Shown here piece after piece: positions 1 to 6,230 of a stretch of DNA of 8,930 nucleotides. The notes beneath the pieces are model-generated. The model worked only from the letters and a program-made list of their open reading frames with translations, ran no database searches and had not been told where the DNA came from. Numbering within the stretch: the first letter of the stretch is position 1; each line of letters opens with the position of its first letter. Both the position numbers and the translations under genes were made by a program. The DNA is from Planctomycetota bacterium (GTDB lineage: Bacteria; Planctomycetota; UBA11346). The DNA lies in contig CANIXE010000068.1 of assembly GCA_947470885.1 (NCBI GenBank), positions 1 through 8,930 of the forward strand, given 5' to 3'.

Positions 1-421
1 ATGCAGCCGCCATCTCTTTTACGTAATCGCGACCAAATGGGGTGTGCATGACGTTATATTCGGAGGTGGCTGTTTCGAACATGCAAAAGCCATCATGATG
101 CTTTGGGACGATGACCGCATACCGAATCCCCGCACCATAAAAAAGCTTTATCCAAGCATCTGCATCGAAGTGTTCAGCGGTGAACCGCTTGTAGAGCTGG
201 TCGTACTGTTCGGCTCCATATTTTTTCCGGCACCATGAGATTTCTTTCGCGATAACGCTGGATGGATTCCAGTGGATGAAGACACCGACCTTGGCATCAT
301 GAAGCCACTGTGCGCGACGATCGTATTCCGATTTCGATTCCGAGAACGGATCGAAATCAGAGGCCGTCAAGCGCGAAACCGCGGTAAGGGTCAGGATCAG
401 AAGGATGATCTTGCATTTCAT
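1..421 (-). CDS. Alpha-L-fucosidase (GH29), N-terminal part, runs off the left edge
   Basis: Read on the minus strand from ATG at 421, the frame stays open for 140 codons to the window edge; the C-terminal part lies outside. Residues 1-20 form a signal peptide (Lys-rich start, hydrophobic LILTLTAV core, Ala at 20), so the enzyme is probably exported. Family hallmarks are WLHDAKVGVFIHW near residues 39-51, FDADAW, PKHHDGFCMF at 106-115 and HTPFGRD at 126-132, all typical of glycoside hydrolase family 29, which removes alpha-linked L-fucose from glycans. The catalytic nucleophile Asp lies further downstream in this family and is not visible. A GAGGG Shine-Dalgarno sits at 429-433, seven bases before the start, which fixes it. 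The usual HWG of the family reads HWN here. Base composition is more AT-rich than the genes at the right. No glycan-use partner gene is visible. Confidence 0.88.
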   Translation of the reverse strand, partial: MKCKIILLILTLTAVSRLTASDFDPFSESKSEYDRRAQWLHDAKVGVFIHWNPSSVIAKEISWCRKKYGAEQYDQLYKRFTAEHFDADAWIKLFYGAGIRYAVIVPKHHDGFCMFETATSEYNVMHTPFGRDYVKEMAAA

Positions 422-819
422 TGAAGGGCCCTCAAACAGTACTACGATCAAATGTCAAATCCGTTGATAGGAACCATGGGGCCAAGGTCCGGATACTTTC
501 CGGGTCCATATCAACAAGGTTTTAAAAGGTGTCGTGTTCGTGCTAACAACGGGTTCCATCCAGCCAGAAAAAAATAGTGCAGATGTTAAAGTCGTTTATC
601 GATCAACGAATTATAACCGGGAGTTGTGGTCCAGAGCGGCGATCAAGAAACGGCGCCGGCCAGAACAAGAAGGGTCCGCAGATCGGATCGCTGCGTAATC
701 TGGCTATAATGAAGGCCCCTTTCGGTCGAGGGGTCAATAGCAAGAAGGCGTGATTTGCTCGCCACCGTCCCTTAGTTCTCTGTCTGGAAAAAGGAATAAA
801 TGGAATCAATAGGACAGGC
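422..819. other. About 400 bases with no recognisable gene
   Basis: This AT-richer stretch separates the divergent fucosidase start from the outer intron. A perfect TATAAT lies at 705-710 on the plus strand, but no good -35 sits 16-18 bases before it. A TTGACA lies on the minus strand at 458-453 upstream of the fucosidase, but no -10 is seen at the right spacing. A stop-free plus-strand frame at 471-698 (75 codons, no ATG, possible GTG starts only) encodes a basic stretch with no family I recognise. No CysD N-terminal sequence, tRNA or inverted repeat was found here. Confidence 0.5.
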
Positions 820-1181
820 GAGCGCCGGGATAAACCGGACTGAAGGAGCAGATGAAAGAGCTGCACGTTGAAGGACTAGTCACCCACAGCGACCCCGAGT
901 CATGGGGACGAGGTCGTAAGGCCTCGTCCCAAGCGTTGACAGGGGCACTGGCGGGCCCGGATATAGAGCCGCGAAAGTTCATCCCGGATGTCGACCCTGT
1001 GCTTGTAGTGGGAAGGCAACACGGCTTGGTGCGCCATGACGAGCGCCAGGTTGATCCGGCGCGGTCTGAGACCCGAGGCACGTCAGGAACCTTTGGTCAC
1101 GAGAACCGGGAGATCCTCCAGGTGCCAGGTGGGGTCGCCCATCTGTGCCGGATGGCGAAGGGACCAACCCGAACGGCCATC
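820..1181 (+). ncRNA. Outer intron 5' RNA region (domains I-III, approximate)
   Basis: This is the structured leader of the outer intron. A 9-bp perfect stem is visible at 905-913 / 922-930 with an 8-base loop, besides the small CCGG hairpin near the 5' end. The frame stays open from ATG 852 through this whole region into the RT, so gene callers often extend such proteins backwards. The translated leader resembles the N-terminal extensions seen in database RTs of this type, which I take as conserved RNA rather than protein. Domain borders were not folded and are approximate. Confidence 0.55.
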
Positions 1182-2147
1182 ATGAACGCCTTGGGGAAGT
1201 CGGACGAGGGCGTAGTACCGTTGAGCCACCGAAGGCCTACCGGCCGAGGGATGGGGGAGGGAAGGCCCGAGACAGCAGAGAATCCGCACCAGTCGGCCGA
1301 ACCCGGAGCTCAGAATTCGGAATATTCGTCGATCGGTCTGGAGCGGGTGCGAGAGGCAGCAAGACGGGATGGGAAGATGCGGTTCACCGCACTCTTGCAC
1401 CATGTGACCACGGAGACCCTGGAGGAGGCCTACCTGTCGCTCAAGCGTCAGGCTTCTCCGGGAGTGGATGGGGTGACGTGGGCGGAGTATGGGGAAGGGC
1501 TGGCAGCCCGGTTGACCGATCTGCACCGACGGGTGCATGATGGGATCTACCGGGCGCAGCCCTCGAAGCGGGCGTGGATTCCAAAGGCGGACGGCAGTAA
1601 GCGTCCGCTGGGCATCGCGTGTCTGGAGGATAAGATAGTCCAGCAGGCGGTGTCCCGGATTCTATCGGCCATCTTCGAGGAGGACTTCGCCAACTTCAGC
1701 TACGGATTCCGCCCAGGGCGCAGCCAGCACAACTCGCTGGATGCTCTCTGGGTGGGTCTGACTGAGCGAAAGGTGAATTGGATCGTGGATGCGGATATCC
1801 AGGGGTTTTTCGACCACATCGATCACGAGTGGCTGATGAAGTTCGTGGAGCACCGCGTGGCCGACTCGCGCATCTTGCGCCTGCTGCGCAAATGGCTGCG
1901 CGCTGGGGTGAGCGAGGCCGGGGAATGGTCGAAGACGACGGTGGGCACTCCCCAGGGCGCGGTGATCTCTCCGCTCCTGGCAAATGTGTTCCTGCATTTC
2001 GCTCTCGATCTGTGGGTAAAATGGTGGCGAAACCACGAAACGGCGAACGAGGTTATCATTGTTCGCTATGCCGATGACTGTGCGCCACGAAGGCGCGAAA
2101 GGACGGACTATGTCCAACTGAGTAGTGACATGCTGTGTGTGAGATGA
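1182..2147 (+). CDS. ltrA: Outer intron RT/maturase, N-terminal part (split by inner intron at YADD)
   Basis: This is the first part of a group II intron-encoded reverse transcriptase/maturase, which aids splicing and copies intron RNA during retrohoming. From ATG 1182 the frame gives RT blocks in order: PGVDG (93-97), IPKADG (133-138), YGFRPGRS (174-181), DADIQGFFDHID (203-214), GTPQGAVISPLLAN (255-268) and RYADD (295-299). The coding exon ends at 2079, the first base of the next codon. Read straight on, it picks up 22 unrelated residues from the inner intron and stops at 2147. Joined to 3960-4531, it gives a 489-residue protein of normal length. An upstream in-frame ATG at 852 would add 110 residues, but that part covers conserved intron RNA, and homologous proteins commonly begin at the MxxxGKSD segment, so 1182 is preferred. 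No frameshift or stop lies before the insertion point, which suggests the inner intron arrived recently. Confidence 0.88.
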   Translation: MNALGKSDEGVVPLSHRRPTGRGMGEGRPETAENPHQSAEPGAQNSEYSSIGLERVREAARRDGKMRFTALLHHVTTETLEEAYLSLKRQASPGVDGVTWAEYGEGLAARLTDLHRRVHDGIYRAQPSKRAWIPKADGSKRPLGIACLEDKIVQQAVSRILSAIFEEDFANFSYGFRPGRSQHNSLDALWVGLTERKVNWIVDADIQGFFDHIDHEWLMKFVEHRVADSRILRLLRKWLRAGVSEAGEWSKTTVGTPQGAVISPLLANVFLHFALDLWVKWWRNHETANEVIIVRYADDCAPRRRERTDYVQLSSDMLCVR

Positions 2148-2631
2148 GGGTAGGTCCCTCGGGTTCGGGTTGCAGGACCAGATCTCAAATCACCTCGTGC
2201 GGCTCTGGGCTAAGGCCCAGGGTCGTGAGCGACGAGGAAAAGGTGAACTAAAGTTCATCAGATAAGGACAGCGGAGATGAACGGACTTAAACCACCGATC
2301 TTAAAGTGTCGAAAGCGTATAGACGTCATCGAAACCAGGGGGCAGTCGTTACCCTGGGATGCGGTCTGGGGGAAACCTGTCTACTGCCCAGATGGTGACC
2401 GGCACAAAGGTGGCATGACCGCTGTTCGGGCTCATGCATGGAACGTGGGAACCTGCGGTGCTGATGCCAAGGGAGAAAGCCAAGGAGTAGAACTCGCAAG
2501 GCTGAGTGTACCGATGCGGCACCGAGGGGCGGATCGCCTCGTAGGAGCGAAGAAACCTGGTAATGCGGGTGGAGCAAAGGGGGCGAGCGAGTCAGCCAAA
2601 GACGTGGATCAACCAGCAATGGGAGGAATCC
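2080..2631 (+). ncRNA. Inner intron 5' RNA region with candidate exon-binding sites
   Basis: This leader holds the 5' part of the ribozyme. A clear nested hairpin is visible: CCTCGT 2193-2198 pairs with ACGAGG 2232-2237, and within it CTGGGC 2205-2210 pairs with GCCCAG 2215-2220 around a TAAG loop. A candidate EBS1, GTCATCG at 2325-2331, is complementary to exon bases 2072-2078 just before the insertion point; only the last exon base, T2079, is left unpaired. A candidate EBS2, GTATAG at 2317-2322, pairs with exon CTATGC 2066-2071 with one G-U wobble. The two sites lie unusually close together, so the EBS2 call is weak. No other gene is evident before the RT start. Confidence 0.6.
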
Positions 2632-3924
2632 ATGACTGAGGCAAAGTCGTATGATATCTCGAAGTGGGATGTGATGAAGGCCTTCGAATTGGTGAAGGCT
2701 AATCAGGGAGCTGCTGGCGTGGACAAGATATCGCTGGATGACTTCGAGAAGGATCTTCAGGGCAACCTGTACAAGATCTGGAACCGCATGTCTTCTGGTT
2801 GCTACTTTCCACCGCCAGTGCGCACCGTGGAAATTCCGAAAGGAGATGGGAAAACTCGGCTGTTGGGCATCCCGACGGTAGGAGACCGGGTAGCGCAGCA
2901 GGTGGTCAAGATGCAGTTGGAACCACTGGTTGAACCCCTGTTCCATGACGACTCCTACGGCTATCGCCCCGGGAGATCGGCTTTGAATGCAGTGGCAAAA
3001 ACGCGCACACGGTGCTGGCGGCAAAACTGGGTCATCGACCTAGATATCAAGGGCTTCTTTGATAATCTGGACCATGACCTGGTGATGCGTGCAGTTCGTC
3101 GTCACACGACGAGTCCATGGATTATTCTGTATGTGGAGCGGTGGCTGAAGGCACCAGCCCAGAATCAGGATGGAACCACGGTAGAACGGACGAAAGGTAC
3201 GCCACAAGGCGGTGTAATCAGCCCGCTACTGGCGAATCTGTTCATGCATTACGCATTCGACTCATGGATAAAACGTACTTATCCAGACGTGCAGTTTGCG
3301 AGGTACGCCGATGATGCTGTGGTGCACGTGGCCAGCAAAGACCGAGCATTGGTGGTTCTTGCTGGGATCCGAGAGCGTCTCAGGGAATGCAAATTGGAAG
3401 TGCATCCGGTAAAGACCAAGGTCGTCTATTGTAAAGATGCCGACCGACCCGGCGACCATGAACACACATCATTCGATTTTCTCGGTTACACTTTTCGGCC
3501 ACGGGGTGCAAAGAACCGGTGGGGCAAGATGTTTGTAAGCTTCCTTCCGGCGATAAGCGTCAAGGCGCGCAAGAAGATCAGGGAGAAGATCCGTTCATGG
3601 AAAATTCCCAGACAACGGAGTAATCAGACGCTTGAGGATATTGCAGCCTTGGTAAATCCCAGCGTGAGAGGGTGGTTCAACTATTACGGGAAATTCTACC
3701 CGTCGATGGTCAAGATCGCTCTCCGCTATCTTGAACGAGTCATGGTGCGATGGATGCAAGACAAGCTCAAGAACCTTCGAGGACATCAGCGCAATTCCTG
3801 CCATAGTCTGGGTAGGATTGCGCGGGAAAATCCAAATCTGTTCGTACTATGGCAGATTGGGGTAGTACCAGCGGTTGAATCGTACGAGCCGAATGCGCTG
3901 AGAGGTGCCCGTTCGGTTCGGTGA
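2632..3924 (+). CDS. ltrA: Inner intron RT/maturase
   Basis: A 430-residue group II intron reverse transcriptase/maturase that should bind its own intron RNA for splicing and prime cDNA synthesis at the target. Motifs in order: GAAGVD (26-31), IPKGDG (68-73), YGYRPGRS (109-116), DLDIKGFFDNLDHD (136-149), GTPQGGVISPLLAN (179-192), RYADD (214-218, catalytic Asp pair), FDFLGYTF, then the maturase X-domain signature VNPSVRGWFNYYGKF (341-355). No HNH endonuclease domain follows. ATG 2632 is chosen because GGAGG at 2622-2626 lies five bases before it and homologous proteins begin with a similar MTEAK segment; an in-frame ATG at 2563 lacks this support. The frame runs through domain V and ends at the base of domain VI, so about the last dozen residues are encoded by catalytic RNA. 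No disruption is visible. Confidence 0.93.
   Translation: MTEAKSYDISKWDVMKAFELVKANQGAAGVDKISLDDFEKDLQGNLYKIWNRMSSGCYFPPPVRTVEIPKGDGKTRLLGIPTVGDRVAQQVVKMQLEPLVEPLFHDDSYGYRPGRSALNAVAKTRTRCWRQNWVIDLDIKGFFDNLDHDLVMRAVRRHTTSPWIILYVERWLKAPAQNQDGTTVERTKGTPQGGVISPLLANLFMHYAFDSWIKRTYPDVQFARYADDAVVHVASKDRALVVLAGIRERLRECKLEVHPVKTKVVYCKDADRPGDHEHTSFDFLGYTFRPRGAKNRWGKMFVSFLPAISVKARKKIREKIRSWKIPRQRSNQTLEDIAALVNPSVRGWFNYYGKFYPSMVKIALRYLERVMVRWMQDKLKNLRGHQRNSCHSLGRIARENPNLFVLWQIGVVPAVESYEPNALRGARSVR
3886..3919 (+). ncRNA. Inner intron domain V
   Basis: A 34-base hairpin starting GAGCCGAATGCG and ending GCCCGTTCGGTTC with a GAGA tetraloop at its tip, matching the length and layout of the group II catalytic domain V. 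It is translated in frame by the inner RT gene (residues E-P-N-A-L-R-G-A-R-S-V), whereas these genes normally stop before it. Confidence 0.9.
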
Positions 3925-3956
3925 GGGGCTGGGGGTGAGATTCCCCCGGCCTACTC
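3923..3956 (+). ncRNA. Inner intron domain VI with branch-point A
   Basis: GGCTGGGGG at 3927-3935 pairs with CCCCCGGCC at 3943-3951 (one G-U), and GAG 3923-3925 pairs with CTC 3954-3956. A3953 is left bulged, seven bases before the intron end at 3959, where the branch-point adenosine is expected. The RT stop codon (3922-3924) overlaps its base. Confidence 0.88.
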
Positions 3957-3959
3957 GAC

Positions 3960-4531
3960 TCGTGGTTGGGTTCCAGTCCAGGCGGGATGCTGAGCGTTTC
4001 CTGCAAGCTCTGCATGAACGCATGGCGAAGTTCAGCCTGAAGCTGCACCCGGACAAGACGCGCCTCATTGAGTTTGGCCGGTATGCGCAGGCAAACCGCA
4101 CCAAGCGCGGCGAGGACAAGCCGGAGACCTTCAACTTCCTGGGCTTCACGCATCACTGCGCGCAGCGTAGGTCGGACGGGGGATTCACGGTCATGCGCAA
4201 GTCCATTGCCAAAAGACTGGGTGCCAGCGTACAGCGCATTGGTCAGGCTCTCCTCGCCAACCGCTCCCTCCCAATGGCCGATCAAGGCCGGTGGGTGGGT
4301 GCGGCGGTACGAGGCTGGCTCAATTACCATGCCGTACCGGGCAATACCCAGGCCATCACTTCATTCCGCGACCGTATTGTCGAGGCTTGGCGACGTGCCC
4401 TGCATCGGCGAAGCCAGAAGGCTCGGAATGGACTTACCTGGGAGGTCATGCGCAAGCTGGCCGACCAATACATCCCCAGGGCTAAAATCCTTCACCCCTA
4501 CCCAAATCAACGCCTCATCGTTCGCATCTGA
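3960..4531 (+). CDS. ltrA: Outer intron RT/maturase, C-terminal part
   Basis: This is the downstream exon of the outer intron RT, in frame with 1182-2079 once the inner intron is removed. It supplies the Phe after YADD, then VVGF, the RT thumb-proximal segment LKLHPDKTRLIEFGRYA, FNFLGFTHH and the maturase X domain around VRGWLNYHAVP, ending in a basic C terminus (RRSQKARNGLTWEVMRKL and onward). No endonuclease domain is seen. The frame can be read back to ATG 3905, but those 18 codons are inner-intron domain V/VI sequence and not part of the protein. Alone this piece has no active site or start signal, so the gene works only if the inner intron splices. The stop codon lies five bases before the outer domain V. 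Confidence 0.88.
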
Positions 4532-4536
4532 TGGAA

Positions 4537-4569
4537 GAGCCGTATGCGAGAAATTCGCCCGTACGGATC
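4537..4569 (+). ncRNA. Outer intron domain V
   Basis: GAGCCGTATGCG, a GAAA tip, then TTCGCCCGTACGGATC form the domain V hairpin, 33 bases long and just after the RT stop codon. The following bases (TGTGCCGGGCCGCC) resemble the start of domain VI in related introns, but no returning strand or bulged A is seen, so the intron seems cut off here. Confidence 0.8.
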
Positions 4570-4584
4570 TGTGCCGGGCCGCCA

Positions 4585-4998
4585 ATGAATAGCTGTAAGA
4601 TGCTGTTCAGTAACGATCTACGGCGACACCATCAGTGGGACGTGGCCGACCAACCCCCCGAGTTCTGGAATCAGTTCAAGACCGACTATGCCCCCGGCAC
4701 CCATGTGCGCATCCATCCCCTGCTGGACTGGACCGAACTCAACATCTGGGAGTACATCAAACGGGAGAACATCCCGGTGGTGCCGCTGTATTTCGACCAA
4801 GGTACAGGCGAGCGCTACCGCAGCCTGGGTTGTGTGCCCTGTCAGGCGTCGATCCAGAGCACGGCGCGGACCATTGACGAGGTCATTGCCGAGTTGGTGT
4901 CCGGAAAGCTGCGCAATATCGCCGAACGGAGTGGACGGCTGCAAGACCATGAAGGCCGAGGGGGATTGGAGGAATTGCGCAAGGATGGCTATATGTGA
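4585..4998 (+). pseudogene. cysD: cysD 3' fragment (sulfate adenylyltransferase subunit 2)
   Basis: The translation matches roughly the C-terminal half of CysD, the small subunit of ATP sulfurylase, which forms adenosine 5'-phosphosulfate in sulfate assimilation. Recognisable pieces are HHQWDVADQPPEFWNQF, GTHVRIHPLLDWTELNIWEYI, IPVVPLYF, RYRSLGCVPC and the tail ERSGRLQDHE...LRKDGYM, ending at a normal stop. CysD is about 300 residues; at most about 137 remain, and the N-terminal PP-loop (SGGKDS-type) nucleotide site is missing. The missing half is not found upstream of the outer intron. Family similarity starts only around 4603-4630; the ATGs at 4585 and 4600 lie at or near the intron junction and are not convincing starts. 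No cysN follows. I judge it a non-functional remnant. Confidence 0.8.
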
Positions 4999-5218
4999 TC
5001 CGGGGTAGGCCCTGGCTGTCTCCGACCAGGGTGGGGTTCAGTGGAAGCCTCCCCGTCCGGCGTGGTTGTGCGTGGGGGAGGGGGGTCTATCCTGCCGCCC
5101 CGCATCCGGGGAGGCACGGTGAAGCAGGCATTCCAACGGCAGTTCCACCGCCCCGGGTCGCGTTCCGCACTTTCCACCGCGCCCGCCCCCGCCGGCGCGA
5201 CGACCCCGGGTTAAGCAT
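4999..5218. other. Intergenic region before pheS
   Basis: This 220-base GC-rich gap holds no gene I recognise. A perfect 6-bp hairpin (CCCTGG 5010-5015 / CCAGGG 5026-5031) lies just after the cysD stop without a T-run. A longer-loop pairing of CCTCCCC near 5048 with GGGGAGG near 5075 is also possible. A promoter-like TTGTGC, 16 bases, TATCCT arrangement around 5067-5094 is the best candidate for pheS. No T-box or phenylalanine-rich leader peptide is apparent. Confidence 0.4.
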
Positions 5219-6226
5219 ATGGGCCTCCGCGAAGATCTGGCTGCACTGACCGATGAAGGCACCGCCGCGTTCGCCGCGGCGACCACCCAGGATGCCCTGG
5301 AAACCGCGCGTATCGCCTTCCTGGGCACCAACGGCCGGGAAAAGGACCTGACCAAGGCCTTTGGCGCCCTCCCTGGGCCGGAAAAGCGGGAATTCGGCCC
5401 GTTGCTGAACCAGGCCAAGACCGCCGTGAAAGAGGCCTTCGACGCCGCCAAGGCCCGCCTGGCGGATGTGGAAGCCGACGCCCCCATCGACTTGACCCTC
5501 CCAGGGCCGGCCCGCCGCCAGGGCAGCCTGCACCCGGTGAGCCAGGTCAGCCGGGAGGTGGAAGAAGTCTTCACCAGCATGGGCTACGAAATCGCCGACG
5601 GCCCCCACATCGAGCTGGACGAGTTCAACTTCTCCCGCCTGAACATCCCCGCCGACCACCCGGCCCGGGACCACCAGGACACGTTCTGGTTATCGACAGG
5701 GAAGTTGCTTCGCACCCACACCAGCGCGGTCCAGAGCCGGGTCTACCCCAAGGTTCAACCGCCCTTCCGCAAGGTGGTGGTGGGCAAGGTGTTCCGTTAC
5801 GAGGCCGTGGACGCCACCCACGACAATACCTTCACCCAGGTGGAGGGTTTCGTGGTCGATACCGACATCACCGTGGCCCACCTGGTGGGGACCATTCGGA
5901 CGATGCTCACCGCCCTGCTGAAGCGGGACGACGTGGAGGTGCGCCTGCGCCCCAGCTTCTTCCCCTTCGTCGAACCTGGGTTCGAGGTGGACGTCCGCCT
6001 GACCAAGGCGGATCCCGCCAGCCGGTTCAGCCGCTGGGTGGAACTCATGGGTTGCGGGATGATCCACCCGGAGGTCCTGACCGCCGGGGGCATCGATCCC
6101 ACCCGGTTCCAAGGCTTCGCCTTCGGCCTGGGCATGGAGCGCCTGGTGATGCTCCGCCACGGGATCACTGACATCCGGGTGTTCCACGGCGCGGACCTGC
6201 GCTCCCTCCGTCAGTTCGGGAACTGA
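5219..6226 (+). CDS. pheS: Phenylalanine--tRNA ligase alpha subunit
   Basis: A 335-residue class II aminoacyl-tRNA synthetase subunit that, with the beta subunit PheT, charges tRNA-Phe in the cytoplasm. Residues 1 to about 90 form the helical, coiled-coil N-terminal arm. The catalytic core begins at GSLHPVSQV (102-110) and continues with the DHPARDHQDTFWL segment (136-148), LLRTHTSAVQ, motif 2 around FRYEAVDATHDNTFTQVEG (182-200), the PSFFPFVEPGFEVDV strand, WVELMGCGMIHPEVL, and motif 3 GFAFGLGMERLVMLRHGI (289-306). Length is normal. ATG 5219 gives the expected N terminus, though no clear Shine-Dalgarno precedes it. pheT, which usually follows, is absent; an MCE gene starts four bases after the stop, so the two are probably co-transcribed and pheT must lie elsewhere. 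Confidence 0.97.
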   Translation: MGLREDLAALTDEGTAAFAAATTQDALETARIAFLGTNGREKDLTKAFGALPGPEKREFGPLLNQAKTAVKEAFDAAKARLADVEADAPIDLTLPGPARRQGSLHPVSQVSREVEEVFTSMGYEIADGPHIELDEFNFSRLNIPADHPARDHQDTFWLSTGKLLRTHTSAVQSRVYPKVQPPFRKVVVGKVFRYEAVDATHDNTFTQVEGFVVDTDITVAHLVGTIRTMLTALLKRDDVEVRLRPSFFPFVEPGFEVDVRLTKADPASRFSRWVELMGCGMIHPEVLTAGGIDPTRFQGFAFGLGMERLVMLRHGITDIRVFHGADLRSLRQFGN

Positions 6227-6230
6227 ACCG

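Larger units (their letters stand above)
2080..3959 (+). mobile_element. Inner group II intron, complete, inserted in the outer RT gene
   Basis: A 1880-base intron with both ends readable. It starts with GTGCGCC at 2080-2086, matching the group II GUGYG rule, and ends with AC at 3958-3959, matching the terminal AY. Inside are a structured domain I, an RT/maturase gene in domain IV, a 34-base domain V (3886-3919) and a domain VI with a bulged A seven bases from the 3' end. The boundaries are confirmed by the host frame: joining T2079 to TC at 3960-3961 makes a Phe codon and restores YADD-F-VVGF of the outer RT. All parts needed for self-splicing and mobility seem present. The RT has no HNH endonuclease domain, so it belongs to one of the endonuclease-lacking classes; I do not assign the class. 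Confidence 0.92.
820..4584 (+). mobile_element. Outer group II intron, interrupted and apparently 3'-truncated
   Basis: The element is defined by an intron-type 5' leader (hairpin CCGG 825-828 / 835-838, then the conserved block encoding KELHVEG that recurs in this intron family), an RT/maturase gene split in two, and a domain V at 4537-4569. The 5' end is placed at 820, where GAGCGCC stands in for the usual GTGCG start; this is an estimate. Past domain V only about 15 bases look intron-like. No domain VI hairpin with a bulged A follows, and the sequence passes into a cysD fragment, so the 3' limit given is approximate. A second complete intron lies inside (2080-3959). Without domain VI this element is unlikely to splice by the normal branching route, although its protein frame is intact once the inner intron is removed. 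Confidence 0.82.

Noticed and set aside
44..238. Small plus-strand frame at the left end
   Set aside because: It lies antisense to the clear GH29 coding sequence and has no recognisable features.
1029..1035. GTGCGCC as a possible 5' end of the outer intron
   Set aside because: Conserved intron leader sequence (the block encoding KELHVEG and following) lies upstream of it, so this is internal to domain I.
1083..1538. Long minus-strand open frame opposite the outer RT
   Set aside because: It is antisense to strong RT motifs, has no recognisable domain, and is explained by high GC and codon bias.
2326..3024. 232-codon minus-strand frame opposite the inner intron
   Set aside because: It overlaps structured intron RNA and the conserved RT N terminus in antisense; composition is biased and no family is recognisable.
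3905..3959. ATG 3905 as a real start for the outer RT C-terminal half
   Set aside because: These codons are inner-intron domain V/VI sequence, and the protein becomes RT-like only from the splice junction onward.
4531..4584. Extending the cysD fragment upstream to ATG 4531
   Set aside because: This part is the outer intron domain V read as protein, with no CysD similarity.
820..4998. CRISPR array or defence-associated RT system
   Set aside because: No repeat-spacer pattern is seen, and both RTs carry maturase X domains with domain V ribozyme hairpins, so they are group II intron proteins.
5010..5031. Hairpin after cysD as an intrinsic terminator
   Set aside because: It has only six pairs with a ten-base loop and no T-run, so it is too weak to call.
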